Source: Paraclostridium hominis (GTDB lineage Bacteria > Bacillota > Clostridia > Peptostreptococcales > Peptostreptococcaceae). Taken from it: 64,000 nucleotides of DNA. Within the stretch, counting starts at the first letter, position 1. Each line of letters starts with the position of its first letter. Positions 25,674 to 35,091 of this stretch are shown here, piece after piece. The position numbers and the translations under genes were made by a program. The notes under the pieces were generated by a model. The model made no database searches. It had not been told where the DNA came from and was given only the letters and a program-made list of their open reading frames with translations. The stretch lies in the NCBI RefSeq assembly GCF_014306135.1, contig NZ_JACRWD010000001.1:1488001-1552000 (forward strand), in the 5' to 3' direction.

Positions 25674-26864
25674 TTATAATTTTATATCACTATTTAAAAA
25701 GTTTATAGCTCCCTCAGCTAATAACATGCATCCTTTTTCAAGTACACTTTCATTTACTTTCATTTTAGGATTGTGAAGTGGATATACATCTTCTCCTTCT
25801 ACTGCTGTGTTTAATCCATAATAAACCCCTGGTACTTTTTCAAAATAATATGCTGCATCTTCACTTCCCATAGCACCTTTTGGTAAAGCTATCATAGAAT
25901 GTTGTCCATATAATTTATTACAAGTATTTAATATAAAATCAGTCATTTTATTGTTATTATAAAGTGCTGGATACCCATATTCATAATTATATTCATAACT
26001 TCCACCCATTGTTTTAGTAACTCCATCAACTATTTCTTCTAATCTTTTGTTTATAAAATCTCTTGATTCACTTTCTAAGCATCTAACAGTTCCTAATATT
26101 TCAACATAATTAGGAATTATATTATAAACTGGTGTTTCTGGTTGTTCACTTTTAATGTTTGATATACTTACAACCACTGGGTTTTGAGCATCATTTTCCC
26201 TAGTTAACATACCTTGCATCATATTCATTATTTGATTTGCCATAAATATAGGGTCTTTTGTAAGCTCTGGTGTTGATGCATGGCCTCCTTTTCCTATAAC
26301 TTTTATTTTAAATCTATCTGATGATGCCATCATTGCACCTTTTTTAACTACCATTTGACCTGGTTTAAGTATTGGTAGGGGCATTATATGTTGAGCAATC
26401 ATTGCATCTACTTTTGGATTTTCTAATACACCTTCTTCTATCATTACTTTTGCTCCCCCACCTTCTTCTTCACCTGGTTGGAATATAAGTTTTACTTTTC
26501 CGTTTAATTTATCTTCGTTAGCTTTTAAAATTTTAGCTGCTCCAAGTAACATTGATGTATGTGTATCGTGACCACATCCATGCATATTGCCGTTAGTTGA
26601 TTTAAAATCAATATCTGTTTCTTCTTTTATAGGAAGTGCGTCCATATCTGCTCTTAAAGCTATTGCTTTACCTTCTTTTTTACCTATTATTGCTGAAAGT
26701 CCTGTACAGTTTTTAAATTCTTTATATTCTATATTCATTTTATCAAGTTCTTTTTTTACATAATCTACTGTTTTAGGTAAGTTTAATCCAACTTCAGGTA
26801 TTTTATGTAAATCTCTTCTACATTTAATAATATATTCACTTATATTTTCTTCATAGTTTAGCAT
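25674..26864 (-). CDS. M20 family amidohydrolase (N-acyl-amino acid / hippurate hydrolase type)
   Basis: 396 residues from the ATG at 26864, seven bases after GGAGGG. Metal ligands in MHGCGHDTHTSMLLGAAK, QPGEEEGGGAK and the dimerisation/lid domain (KGGHASTPELTKDPIFMANQIM). A final metal His is in YPLHNPKM. The family hydrolyses N-acyl amino acids, hippurate or aminoacylated auxin-like amides using two divalent metals. A LysR regulator gene is divergent 160 bp away and probably controls it. Confidence 0.9.
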   Translation of the reverse strand: MLNYEENISEYIIKCRRDLHKIPEVGLNLPKTVDYVKKELDKMNIEYKEFKNCTGLSAIIGKKEGKAIALRADMDALPIKEETDIDFKSTNGNMHGCGHDTHTSMLLGAAKILKANEDKLNGKVKLIFQPGEEEGGGAKVMIEEGVLENPKVDAMIAQHIMPLPILKPGQMVVKKGAMMASSDRFKIKVIGKGGHASTPELTKDPIFMANQIMNMMQGMLTRENDAQNPVVVSISNIKSEQPETPVYNIIPNYVEILGTVRCLESESRDFINKRLEEIVDGVTKTMGGSYEYNYEYGYPALYNNNKMTDFILNTCNKLYGQHSMIALPKGAMGSEDAAYYFEKVPGVYYGLNTAVEGEDVYPLHNPKMKVNESVLEKGCMLLAEGAINFLNSDIKL

Positions 26865-27023
26865 AATTTTTCCCTCCAATGTTTATTATCTATTTTTAAT
26901 AGTCTTGATATGTTTTTTACTTAAGGTATAATTTAATACTACTACCAGTTTTAATTTTAAAAAAATATATATTTTTTATACATAGATATAAAATTTATTT
27001 ATACCTAGTTTTGGAGGAATAAA

Positions 27024-27932
27024 ATGAAACTTGAACAAATTACATACGCTTTGGAAATAGCTCAATTTGGGTCAATGAGTAAGGCTTCTAAAAATCTTTT
27101 TTTAACTCAACCAAATTTAAGTTCGTCTATAAAAAATTTAGAAGATGAGCTTGGTTTTAAAATTTTTGAAAGGTTACCAAGAGGTGTTGTAGTTACTTCT
27201 CAAGGTGCTGAGTTTTTAAAATATGCTGAATCAATTTATAAAAATATAGAAAATATTAATTTAATAGGTAAAGGTCATAGATCTTTGGCTCCTGTTAGTT
27301 TTTCTTTATCTACTCAATCTTTTTCTTTTGTTATGGATAAATTTTTAAAGCTACATTCTAATTATAAAGATTATATTACTAATTTTAAGATAAATCACTC
27401 TCATTATTTTGAAGTTTTAGATGACGTATCTAGAAAAAATGCTGATGTTGGTATTATTTCTATATCAAATGAACATATGGATTTGTGGGAAAAACTTTTT
27501 AAATCTAAAAATGTTGAGTTTAATTTTATTACTTGTGGTCAGCTACATGGTTATATTTTAGATACTCATCCACTATATAATAAAGATAATTTAAGTATAA
27601 AAGATTTACTTGATTATCCACTTGTTACTTGTAATCAAGATGATTATAATGCTTTGTATTCTACTGAAATTTATAAAAATGAGCTTTCTTTTAAAAATCA
27701 TATTTTTGTTTCTGATTATGGCGCTTTAACTTACACTATGGAGTCTATAAATGCTGTAACTATTATTTTAAAACTTGATAATAGTTGTACAAAGCTCTTT
27801 TCCGATGACTCTCATAAAGGAAAGTATATAAAAATTGATAATTTGCCTAAAATTACTCTTGGATGGATTAAGCTTAAAAATTCTAATCTTTCTACTTTAG
27901 CTAGTGAGTTTATTGATTTTATTACTGATTAA
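27024..27932 (+). CDS. LysR family transcriptional regulator
   Basis: 302 residues. N-terminal winged helix-turn-helix (LEQITYALEIAQFGSMSKASKNLFLTQPNLSSSIKNLEDELGFKIFER, residues 3-50) followed by a two-lobe effector domain. Divergent from the M20 amidohydrolase, the usual LysR layout for control of the neighbouring gene and of itself. GGAGG precedes the ATG. Effector unknown, perhaps an acyl-amino acid or its product. Confidence 0.92.
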   Translation: MKLEQITYALEIAQFGSMSKASKNLFLTQPNLSSSIKNLEDELGFKIFERLPRGVVVTSQGAEFLKYAESIYKNIENINLIGKGHRSLAPVSFSLSTQSFSFVMDKFLKLHSNYKDYITNFKINHSHYFEVLDDVSRKNADVGIISISNEHMDLWEKLFKSKNVEFNFITCGQLHGYILDTHPLYNKDNLSIKDLLDYPLVTCNQDDYNALYSTEIYKNELSFKNHIFVSDYGALTYTMESINAVTIILKLDNSCTKLFSDDSHKGKYIKIDNLPKITLGWIKLKNSNLSTLASEFIDFITD

Positions 27933-27965
27933 AAGAGGGTATAGTGTTTTACTATACCCTCTTTT
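27931..27965. terminator. Bidirectional terminator, GAGGGTATAGT repeat family
   Basis: AAAAGAGGGTATAGT, loop GTTTT, ACTATACCCTCTTTT. Ends LysR and the opposing ABC-F remnant. Near-identical hairpins occur at 35858, 38046, 49284 and 62649. Confidence 0.9.
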
Positions 27966-27975
27966 AACTTAACTC

Positions 27976-29582
27976 TTACCTTTTTTCTTTGTAATAGTCA
28001 TAGTTTCCATTCCAATTTAAAATTTTATTATCTTCTATTGATAAAATTCTATTACAAATTTTATTTATAAAGTATCTATCATGAGATACAAAGAATATAC
28101 TTCCATTAAAGTCTTTTAAAACATTTTCTAAGTTGTTTATACTTTCAATGTCTAGATGATTTGTAGGTTCATCTAGTATTAGCAAATTAACATCAAAGTA
28201 AAGTATTTTACTAAGCTTAAGTCTTCATTTTTCTCCTCCTGAAAGAAATTTAACTTTTTTAAACACATCTTCTTTATAAAACATATATTTAGCTAAATAT
28301 TCCCTAGCCTTACCTTCTAGTATGTTTAAATCTTGTCTAAACCAATCTAATATGCTTTTTTCCTCATCCTCAAATTCTACATTTTGTGGTAAATACCCTA
28401 TTTTAGAGCTATTTGATACTTTTATGCTTCCACTATCTAGTTGTTCCTCTTGTAAAATAATTTTTATAAGAGTTGATTTTCCACATCCATTTTCACCTAT
28501 TAAAGCTATGTTTTCTCCTTTTCTTACTAAAAATTCTACATCTTTAAATAATAGTTTTTCTCCAAAGGACTTTTTGCCGTCTTTTATATAAATTACATCT
28601 TGAGATTGTTTTGTATTATTTGTTATGTTTATTTTCATATTATCTAATTTCTTATTTGGATTTTCTATCTTTTCCATTTTATCCAATCTATTTTGCATGC
28701 TTTGTGCTCTTTTTACGAATTTTTCATTATCTCCATTTCTAGAAAATACTTTTAATCGTTTTATGGATTCTTCCATATCTTTTATTTTCTTTTGTTGTTC
28801 TTTATATTGGTGATTTGATAAGTTTAAAATTTCTTCTTTTTGATTTAAATAGCTTGTGTAATTTCCTATATATGTTTTTGAAGTTAGGTTTTCAATTTCA
28901 ACAACTTTGTTTACAACTTTATCTAAAAAGTATCTATCATGAGATACTATAATTACACTTCCAGTATAGTCTTTTAAGTAGCTCTCAAGCCATTCTACAG
29001 ATTTCATATCAAGATGATTTGTAGGTTCGTCAAGTAAAAGAAGATCTGGGCTTTCAACTAAAATTTTTCCAAGCATAACTCTAGTTTTTTCTCCTCCACT
29101 TAAAGAGTCAAATTCTGATTCTAAGAAATCTTCATTTATATTTAATCCAGTACATACCTTAGAAATTATAGTTTCTTTTTCATACACTCCTAGGTTTTCA
29201 TATTCTTCTTGAAGATTGCTATATTTTTTAAGAGTTTTTTCCATATCACAATCTGTATTTTCCATATTTTTTCTAGAAGTCTTAGTTTTTCTTCTAGTTC
29301 TATTAAGTGAGGAAATCCTAGGTTTAAGATTTCTTTTACCTTGTAATTCTCAAATTCTGGTATTTATTCTAGGTATCCTATTTTTAGATTTTTTCTTATT
29401 AATAATTCTCCTTTATCTTGGTTTTCTTTATTAACTATTATTTTGAATATACTACTTTTCCCACACCCATTTCTCCCTACTATAGCTACTCTTTCTTTGC
29501 TTTTCACATCAAAGTTAATGTCTTCAAATATTAAATTTGCTCCATAATACTTTTTCAAATTTTTTATTTCTAGTTCTATCAT
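27976..29582 (-). pseudogene. ABC-F family ATPase, disrupted by two stops and a frameshift
   Basis: The intact gene would encode about 535 residues with two ABC domains: Walker A GRNGCGKSS and GENGCGKST, signatures LSGGEK twice, Walker B LLLLDEPTNHLD and LLILDEPTNHLD. Lesions: (1) a TAA after KIGYLE where the family has Gln (about 29365); (2) a lost base in an A-run near 29267 (LEKIW instead of LEKNME); (3) a TGA right after the second SGGEK, at about 28225, where Arg would be CGA. All fragments keep strong similarity, so decay is recent. ABC-F proteins of this type protect ribosomes from antibiotics. Start chosen at 29582, eight bases after GGAGG. Sequencing error is unlikely for three separate changes. 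Confidence 0.85.
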
Positions 29583-29597
29583 AATTAAAACCTCCAT

Positions 29598-29627
29598 TAA
29601 AAAAACCAAGCAAATTTTTGCTCGGGT
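29598..29627 (-). terminator. Attenuator hairpin 2 before ABC-F gene
   Basis: Minus strand CCCGAGCAAA, loop, TTTGCTTGG, TTTTTTT, ending ten bases before the GGAGG of the ABC-F gene. Its 5' arm can also pair with the 3' arm of hairpin 1. Confidence 0.75.
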
Positions 29628-29663
29628 TTAAAGGCATGACAAATTAAGGTAAATTTGTGTACT

Positions 29664-29695
29664 AAAAAATCCGAGCAAATATAAACTTGCCCGGA
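29664..29695 (-). terminator. Attenuator hairpin 1 before ABC-F gene
   Basis: Minus strand TCCGGGCAAG, loop, TTTGCTCGGA, TTTTTT. The 3' arm TTTGCTCGG is complementary to CCCGAGCAAA of hairpin 2, giving an antiterminator alternative. Confidence 0.75.
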
Positions 29696-29742
29696 TATAT
29701 ATTCTTAATTTATTATATCTGGATTAAAATTTATAACTTACT

Positions 29743-29859
29743 CTATTGGCTCAAATATTTAATTTTAGACGCACTTATCCCATTAACAGCTTTATATTCT
29801 GAAATATTGAATGAATATTGTCTAATTTTAAACATTTTATCAACAAAGTAATTTTTCAT
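29743..29859 (-). CDS. Leader ORF of ABC-F attenuator, 38 residues
   Basis: Begins MKNYFVDKMFKIRQYSFNIS and ends KYLSQ. AGGAGG stands seven bases before the ATG, downstream of a good promoter and 50 bases before hairpin 1. This is the layout of antibiotic-responsive leaders of vmlR/lmrC-type genes, where stalling on the leader peptide frees the downstream gene from termination. The frame is intact although the main gene is not. Regulatory role is inferred from layout. Confidence 0.6.
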   Translation of the reverse strand: MKNYFVDKMFKIRQYSFNISEYKAVNGISASKIKYLSQ

Positions 29860-29891
29860 TTTAATCCTCCTTTTTATATTATTTCAAATAT

Positions 29892-29920
29892 ATTGTAGTT
29901 CTATTTTTCTGAAAATTCAA
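29892..29920 (-). promoter_or_regulatory. Promoter of ABC-F leader
   Basis: Minus strand -35 TTGAAT (29915-29920), 17-bp spacer, -10 TACAAT (29892-29897). Confidence 0.75.
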
Positions 29921-30075
29921 GTTATTTTTTTATCTAAAATATATTTAATATATTTATTATTTACTATTAAATGCTATTTAATAACAATTTAATTAAATTT
30001 ATTTTAGCTCCTAACACAAATCTACCTAAAAAAACAACTGAATAAGTCTTACTTTTGTGAATTTTTAAATAATAA

Positions 30076-30104
30076 TTGACAAAATATTCTAATAGGATTA
30101 GAGT
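30076..30104 (+). promoter_or_regulatory. Promoter of 7-alpha-HSDH gene
   Basis: TTGACA (30076-30081), 17-bp spacer, TAGAGT. The region from the ABC-F promoter to here (29921-30075) has no ORF. Confidence 0.5.
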
Positions 30105-30173
30105 AGTCTTAATAAGATTTTATTACATATAAGTTTTGCTTTATAAATTTGTTAAAGGAATGGAGAGATTGAT

Positions 30174-30980
30174 ATGAAGACTTTAGTAAATAAAATAGCA
30201 TTAGTAACATCAGCAACTAGAGGTATAGGGTTAGCGAGTGCTTTAAGTTTAGCTGAAAACGGTGCCAAAGTTTATATGGGTGTTAGAAGATTAGAAGTTA
30301 CACAAGAAATATGTGATAAATATGCAAAAGAAGGATTAACTATGATACCAGTATTCTTTGATGCATATAACATAGATAGTTATAAAGAAATGGTTGATAC
30401 AGTTATAAAAAATGAAGGTAAAATAGATATATTAGTTAATAACTTTGGAACTGGAAGACCTGAAACTGACTTAGATTTAGTAAATGGAAGTGAAGAAACA
30501 TTCTTTGAATTACTTGAATACAATGTAGGAAGTGTTTATAGAATATCAAAATTAGTGGTTCCTCATATGATAGAAAATGGTGGTGGAAGCATAGTTAACA
30601 TATCTTCAATAGGAGGTACAGTACCTGATATATCTAGAATAGGATATGGTGTTTCAAAGTCTGCAGTTAATAATATAACTCAGCAAATAGCTATGCAATA
30701 TGGACGACATAATATAAGATGTAATGCTGTTTTACCAGGTTTAACTGCAACTGATGCTGCTTTAGATAATATGCCAGAGTCATTTAGAAAATCATTCTTA
30801 TCTCATGTACCTTTAAATAGAATGGGGACCCCTGAAGATATTGCAAATGCAGTTTTATTCTTTGCTAGTGAAAGCTCATCTTATATTACAGGTTCAATAT
30901 TAGAAGTTTCTGGTGGTTATCATCTTGGAACACCTCAATATGCAGACTTTGTAGGTCGTAAAACTGTTGAAGAAAATTAA
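30174..30980 (+). CDS. 7-alpha-hydroxysteroid dehydrogenase (SDR family)
   Basis: 268 residues. Rossmann motif TSATRGIG at 12-19, Arg38-Arg39 after strand 2 (favours NADP(H)), NN at 89-90, catalytic Ser145, Tyr158 and Lys162. Long stretches (GSIVNIS-IG--VPDISRI, KNIRCNAVLPGL-like, HVPLNR-G-PEDIANAV, GTPQY) agree with the Clostridium absonum and C. sordellii 7-alpha-HSDH I know, including the C-terminal extension. The enzyme oxidises the 7-alpha-hydroxyl of cholic and chenodeoxycholic acid. Single gene with promoter and terminator. Confidence 0.85.
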   Translation: MKTLVNKIALVTSATRGIGLASALSLAENGAKVYMGVRRLEVTQEICDKYAKEGLTMIPVFFDAYNIDSYKEMVDTVIKNEGKIDILVNNFGTGRPETDLDLVNGSEETFFELLEYNVGSVYRISKLVVPHMIENGGGSIVNISSIGGTVPDISRIGYGVSKSAVNNITQQIAMQYGRHNIRCNAVLPGLTATDAALDNMPESFRKSFLSHVPLNRMGTPEDIANAVLFFASESSSYITGSILEVSGGYHLGTPQYADFVGRKTVEEN

Positions 30981-30985
30981 AAAGC

Positions 30986-31016
30986 AAAAAGGAGTAACAA
31001 AACGTTACTCCTTTTT
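30986..31016 (+). terminator. Terminator of 7-alpha-HSDH gene
   Basis: AAAAAGGAGTAAC, loop AAAAC, GTTACTCCTTTTT. Confidence 0.9.
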
Positions 31017-31153
31017 ATATTGTAAATTTATTTTGATCTATTTTAGATAACAATTTCATCGATGCATAAACTATAACCGCATCACCAACAATAGGGTTAA
31101 TTTTTTCTTTTTTAAACTACCTATATTTTGACATATCCCTCTTTTTGTTCTAA

Positions 31154-33190
31154 TTAATTATTTTTATTTACAATACGCTTATATCCTTTATATGTTCCAA
31201 AGAAGTATATAGCATAAATTACACATATACTTATTACTGCAAATATATTAGTTCCTACTGTATCATAGTCTCCAAATATTTTAATTAAATTATTTGCCAC
31301 CTTTATTCCAAAATAACTATGAACTAAGGCTAAAGCTATTGGAAGTGAGAAATATATAAATACTTGTATAAAAATTGATTTGTTTATCATTTTTGAGCTT
31401 ACTCCAAGTTTTTTAAGTATTTCATATCTTCCTAAACTTTCTGTTGCTCCTGATAATTGGTTAAGTGCAAGTACTGCTGCACTAGATATTAAAAATATTA
31501 TTCCTATATATAAGCCTATATATAAAAACATAGCTGCATTAGACATATTAATGTCTAAAACTATTTGTTTACTTATAAAGAATAAGTTTGAACCATGGTC
31601 TTTTTGATATTGAATTTGTTTATTTTCACTTTTTTCAAGATTTTTAGTTAACTTATTTTCTGTATCTTTTTTATCTCCTACATAATTAAAACTTAAACAT
31701 TTTTGACTTATATCATATTTATCTGCGTATTTATCTTCAACTAAAAATGTTATAAAATTATCTTTTGCTAAATCATTTTCTAAAGATTCATACTTATAGT
31801 TTTCATTTATTTTAAATTCATCATTTCCTATTTTTATACTTTTATTATTTTTTATATATTCTTTTATTGGATTTTCCATAGTAGATGAATTTGTAACAAA
31901 AACTACTTCTTTATCTTTTAAATTTATTGGTTTTTTACCTGCCATTTTATTTAGCTTATTATAATCTGATAATTTTATAATAGGAATATTATAATTCATC
32001 GTAACTTTTAATTGCTTAGATAAAAAATTATCTGAAGTATTTTCAAACATTTTAATAAACTTTATAGGAGATTTGTAAAAATTATAATCTAAATATTCTT
32101 TTGAATAATCATTTACATTTAAATCTAATTTTTTAAGTATTTCACTTAATTTTTCATTACTATAGTTTGTCTTTTCCTTAGGATTGTATGCTTCTATGAC
32201 AGTTATATCATATGGGGTTTGAGATTCTGCTGATTTTTCCATAGCATTTTTTAGCCCTATTGCTGTAGAATACATACCAATTGATATAAATAACATTAAA
32301 CATATAATACTCATTGATATATAGTTTGTATTAATTTTACTGTTTAATTGTCTTAAAGTGAAAGTGTTAAGATTTTTTAGATATAAGTTTTTATCATTTT
32401 GAACTAATTTTATAAAAAATCCTGCCAAAGACCTAAAAAATAATACTGTACCTACAATACCTAAAAGTATAGATAAATTAAAATTATTATCTGTTATGTC
32501 TACAAGAGCATTTTCTAAAATTAATTTATATGCAAATCCTAAACAAACTATAGATATTATAAACAGTGCTACAGATAATATTAAGTTTGTGCCTTTTAAC
32601 TTTTCATTTTTTCTTTGACTATTTATTAAATTTATAAGTTTATATCTTGAAACTACTACAAAATTTAGAATCATAGTTATAAAAAATATTATACTAAAAT
32701 ATATTATTGTTTTTATACAAGCTTCTTTTGAAAATACAAATTGATATTTTTTCATATCCACTGAAAATAATTTTGCAGTAACTGAAGCTAATCCTTGAGA
32801 TAAAAATACACCTATAAATAGTCCTAATGCTAAAGACATAAACCCAACTATTATAGTTTCATAAAATAGCATAAAGGCAATTTTACTTCTACTAATACCT
32901 AGTGTCATATATATACCAAATTCTCTATTTCTTTTTTTGATTATAAAGTTATTTGCATATATTATTAAAAATCCTAATATGAAAGACACAAAAACTGATA
33001 CTATTGAAATTATCATATCTAAACTTTTCATTAACATTTTTTGATTTTCTGTCATATCCATCATAGCTGTTTGAGCTTCTACTGAGTTGAATATGTAAAA
33101 TATACAAACTCCTAGAACAAGTGTAAAAAAGTAAATACTATAATCTTTCATACTTCTTTGAACATTTCTTTTGGAAAGCTTAAATAACAT
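31154..33190 (-). CDS. BceB-type ABC transporter permease (FtsX domains)
   Basis: 678 residues from the ATG at 33190, nine bases after GGAGGTG; this start overlaps the ATPase stop by 11 bp. About ten membrane helices, two FtsX-like domains, and a large extracellular region of about 200 residues between helices 7 and 8 (ESAEQTPYDITVIEAYNPKEK to KNLEKSENKQ), the hallmark of BceB. It works with the ATPase to free cell-wall lipid targets from peptide antibiotics such as bacitracin and forms a sensory complex with the kinase encoded upstream. Confidence 0.9.
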   Translation of the reverse strand: MLFKLSKRNVQRSMKDYSIYFFTLVLGVCIFYIFNSVEAQTAMMDMTENQKMLMKSLDMIISIVSVFVSFILGFLIIYANNFIIKKRNREFGIYMTLGISRSKIAFMLFYETIIVGFMSLALGLFIGVFLSQGLASVTAKLFSVDMKKYQFVFSKEACIKTIIYFSIIFFITMILNFVVVSRYKLINLINSQRKNEKLKGTNLILSVALFIISIVCLGFAYKLILENALVDITDNNFNLSILLGIVGTVLFFRSLAGFFIKLVQNDKNLYLKNLNTFTLRQLNSKINTNYISMSIICLMLFISIGMYSTAIGLKNAMEKSAESQTPYDITVIEAYNPKEKTNYSNEKLSEILKKLDLNVNDYSKEYLDYNFYKSPIKFIKMFENTSDNFLSKQLKVTMNYNIPIIKLSDYNKLNKMAGKKPINLKDKEVVFVTNSSTMENPIKEYIKNNKSIKIGNDEFKINENYKYESLENDLAKDNFITFLVEDKYADKYDISQKCLSFNYVGDKKDTENKLTKNLEKSENKQIQYQKDHGSNLFFISKQIVLDINMSNAAMFLYIGLYIGIIFLISSAAVLALNQLSGATESLGRYEILKKLGVSSKMINKSIFIQVFIYFSLPIALALVHSYFGIKVANNLIKIFGDYDTVGTNIFAVISICVIYAIYFFGTYKGYKRIVNKNN

Positions 33191-33947
33191 TGTTATTGTC
33201 ACCTCCTAAAAGAGTAACAACTTCTATGATTCTTTTGAAAAATTCTTTTCTATCATCATTTCCTCTTATCAATTCATTAAAGATTTTCCCATCTTTTATA
33301 AATAAAATTCTTTTACAATAACTAGCTGTAAAAGCATCATGAGTTACCATCATTATTGTAGAATTCATACTTTCATTTAATTCAGATAAATTTTCAAGTA
33401 AAACTCTTGCTGATTTTGAATCTAGAGCTCCCGTTGGTTCGTCTGCAAGAATTAAAGACGGTTCATTTATTATAGATCTTGCACATGCTACTCTTTGCTT
33501 TTGTCCTCCTGATATTTCGTATGGAAACTTACTTAATATATCTGCTATTCCCAGCCTATTTGCTACACTTTTTACTCTTTTATCTATTTCAGACCCCTTT
33601 ACTCCTAATATAGATAATGCTAAGGATATATTTTCATATACAGTTAAAGTATCTAGTAAGTTAAACTCTTGAAATATAAATCCTAAGTGTTCTCTTCTAA
33701 ACTTTTCTATATTTTTTCTTGATAAAGTTGTTATATCCTTATCTTCAATTTGTATGTTTCCAGTAGTTACCTTATCTATTGTTGCTATACAATTTAAAAG
33801 TGTAGTTTTACCACTTCCACTAGGTCCCATAATTCCTATAAATTCACCCTTATCAACTTCAAATGAAATATTATTAATAGCTTTTGTTAAATTCTTCTTA
33901 TTCCCATAATATTTTTCTATATTTTTAACTTTAAGAACTGTACTCAT
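33180..33947 (-). CDS. BceA-type ABC transporter ATP-binding protein
   Basis: 255 residues. Walker A GPSGSGKTT, Q-loop FQEFNLLDTLTVYEN, signature ISGGQKQRVACARSI, Walker B LILADEPTGALD, switch MVTHDA. Member of the MacB/BceA clade. Encoded just before the permease and overlapping it. Upstream, 104 bp from the kinase gene, lies a palindromic cluster that could be the operator of the response regulator. Confidence 0.92.
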   Translation of the reverse strand: MSTVLKVKNIEKYYGNKKNLTKAINNISFEVDKGEFIGIMGPSGSGKTTLLNCIATIDKVTTGNIQIEDKDITTLSRKNIEKFRREHLGFIFQEFNLLDTLTVYENISLALSILGVKGSEIDKRVKSVANRLGIADILSKFPYEISGGQKQRVACARSIINEPSLILADEPTGALDSKSARVLLENLSELNESMNSTIMMVTHDAFTASYCKRILFIKDGKIFNELIRGNDDRKEFFKRIIEVVTLLGGDNNNVI

Positions 33948-34016
33948 CTTATCTCCTCCATATTTTTTAATTTATAACTTTATTTTATAGTCTTTAGAGG
34001 ATTTAATTAATAAGAT

Positions 34017-34049
34017 AACCTTACGACTATCTTACGATAATGTAAGGTT
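34017..34049 (-). promoter_or_regulatory. Candidate response-regulator operator upstream of bceAB-like genes
   Basis: Minus strand CTTACATTATCGTAAG (inverted repeat with 4-bp centre) followed by another CGTAAG 11 bp on. Outer AACCTTAC/GTAAGGTT arms also pair. Inverted repeats with TTAC/GTAA halves at this place are typical of BceR sites; it could also act as the kinase gene terminator, but there is no T-tract. Confidence 0.5.
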
Positions 34050-34051
34050 GT

Positions 34052-35089
34052 TTATATTTGAATCATATTACTTTTTGGAAATGTTATTTTTACAGTGGTT
34101 TCTTCATTAACCACAGAATATATATCTAAGCCTAAATACATTTTTTGTGCTAATCGTTTTGATATATAAAGTCCCATTCCTGTTGATTTTTTTAGTTTTC
34201 TTCCGTTAATCCCTGTAAATCCTTTGTTAAAAACTTTCTTTAAATCCTTTTTATCAATTCCAATTCCATTATCCTTTATGTATAATTCTAGACTATTATC
34301 TTTAATCTTTGTGTATATAGTTATCTTTGGAAGTTCTTTTTCTAGCTTTTTATTTATAGTTTTATCTCCTATGTATTTTATAGAATTTACTATAATTTGA
34401 TTTAGTATAAACTCCATCCATTTTCCATCACAATAAACTGTCTCTCTAAAATCTTCTATATCTATACAAATTCTCTTTTCTCTAATTAATTTTTTATTTC
34501 TTTTGATAGTATTATTTATACACTTTCTTAAATCTGTTTCTTTTATTATGTAATCTATTTCAACTTCATTGGACTTTGAATAATAAAGAGCTTGTTCTAT
34601 AAAACCTTCTACTTTTTCTATTTCTTCTAAAATACTTAAGGTATGTTCATTTTTATTGTTTTCTATAACTAGCTTACTAGCTGCTATTGGAGTTTTTATT
34701 TCATGTACCCATAAATCAAGGTATTCTCTGTATTCTTCTTGATTAAATTTATATTTATTGACTTCTTCATTCATAGATTTATCTGTAATGCTAAGTACAT
34801 CATATAAAATTTTTCCTTCACAAAAAGATGGTCTTTTTATAACTACTGGTAGTAAATATTTTTTATCTAGTTCCTTTAAAGAATTTATTACTTGATCGTA
34901 GTAACTTTTCTTTTTAAAATATCCATAAAAAAATTCTATACCACTTAAAGCTATCCAAAGCATAGTTGTAAAAATTATTGTTACTCTTTCAACTTGAGAT
35001 GATTTTAGTATAAAAATTACAAAAGCAAAAAATATAAAATTTAATAATATAGCTAAGATTCTATCTTTTAAATAATCTTTTATATTCAT
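34052..35089 (-). CDS. BceS-type intramembrane-sensing histidine kinase
   Basis: 345 residues. Two membrane helices at about 12-30 and 36-54 with almost no loop between them, so no extracellular sensor. H-box YLDLWVHEIKTPIAASKLVIE, N-box NQIIVNSIKYIG, G-box DNGIGIDKKD and TGMGLYISKRL. Kinases with this layout sense antibiotic peptides through the BceAB transporter. Two bases after the response regulator gene. Confidence 0.92.
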   Translation of the reverse strand: MNIKDYLKDRILAILLNFIFFAFVIFILKSSQVERVTIIFTTMLWIALSGIEFFYGYFKKKSYYDQVINSLKELDKKYLLPVVIKRPSFCEGKILYDVLSITDKSMNEEVNKYKFNQEEYREYLDLWVHEIKTPIAASKLVIENNKNEHTLSILEEIEKVEGFIEQALYYSKSNEVEIDYIIKETDLRKCINNTIKRNKKLIREKRICIDIEDFRETVYCDGKWMEFILNQIIVNSIKYIGDKTINKKLEKELPKITIYTKIKDNSLELYIKDNGIGIDKKDLKKVFNKGFTGINGRKLKKSTGMGLYISKRLAQKMYLGLDIYSVVNEETTVKITFPKSNMIQI

Positions 35090-35091
35090 AG

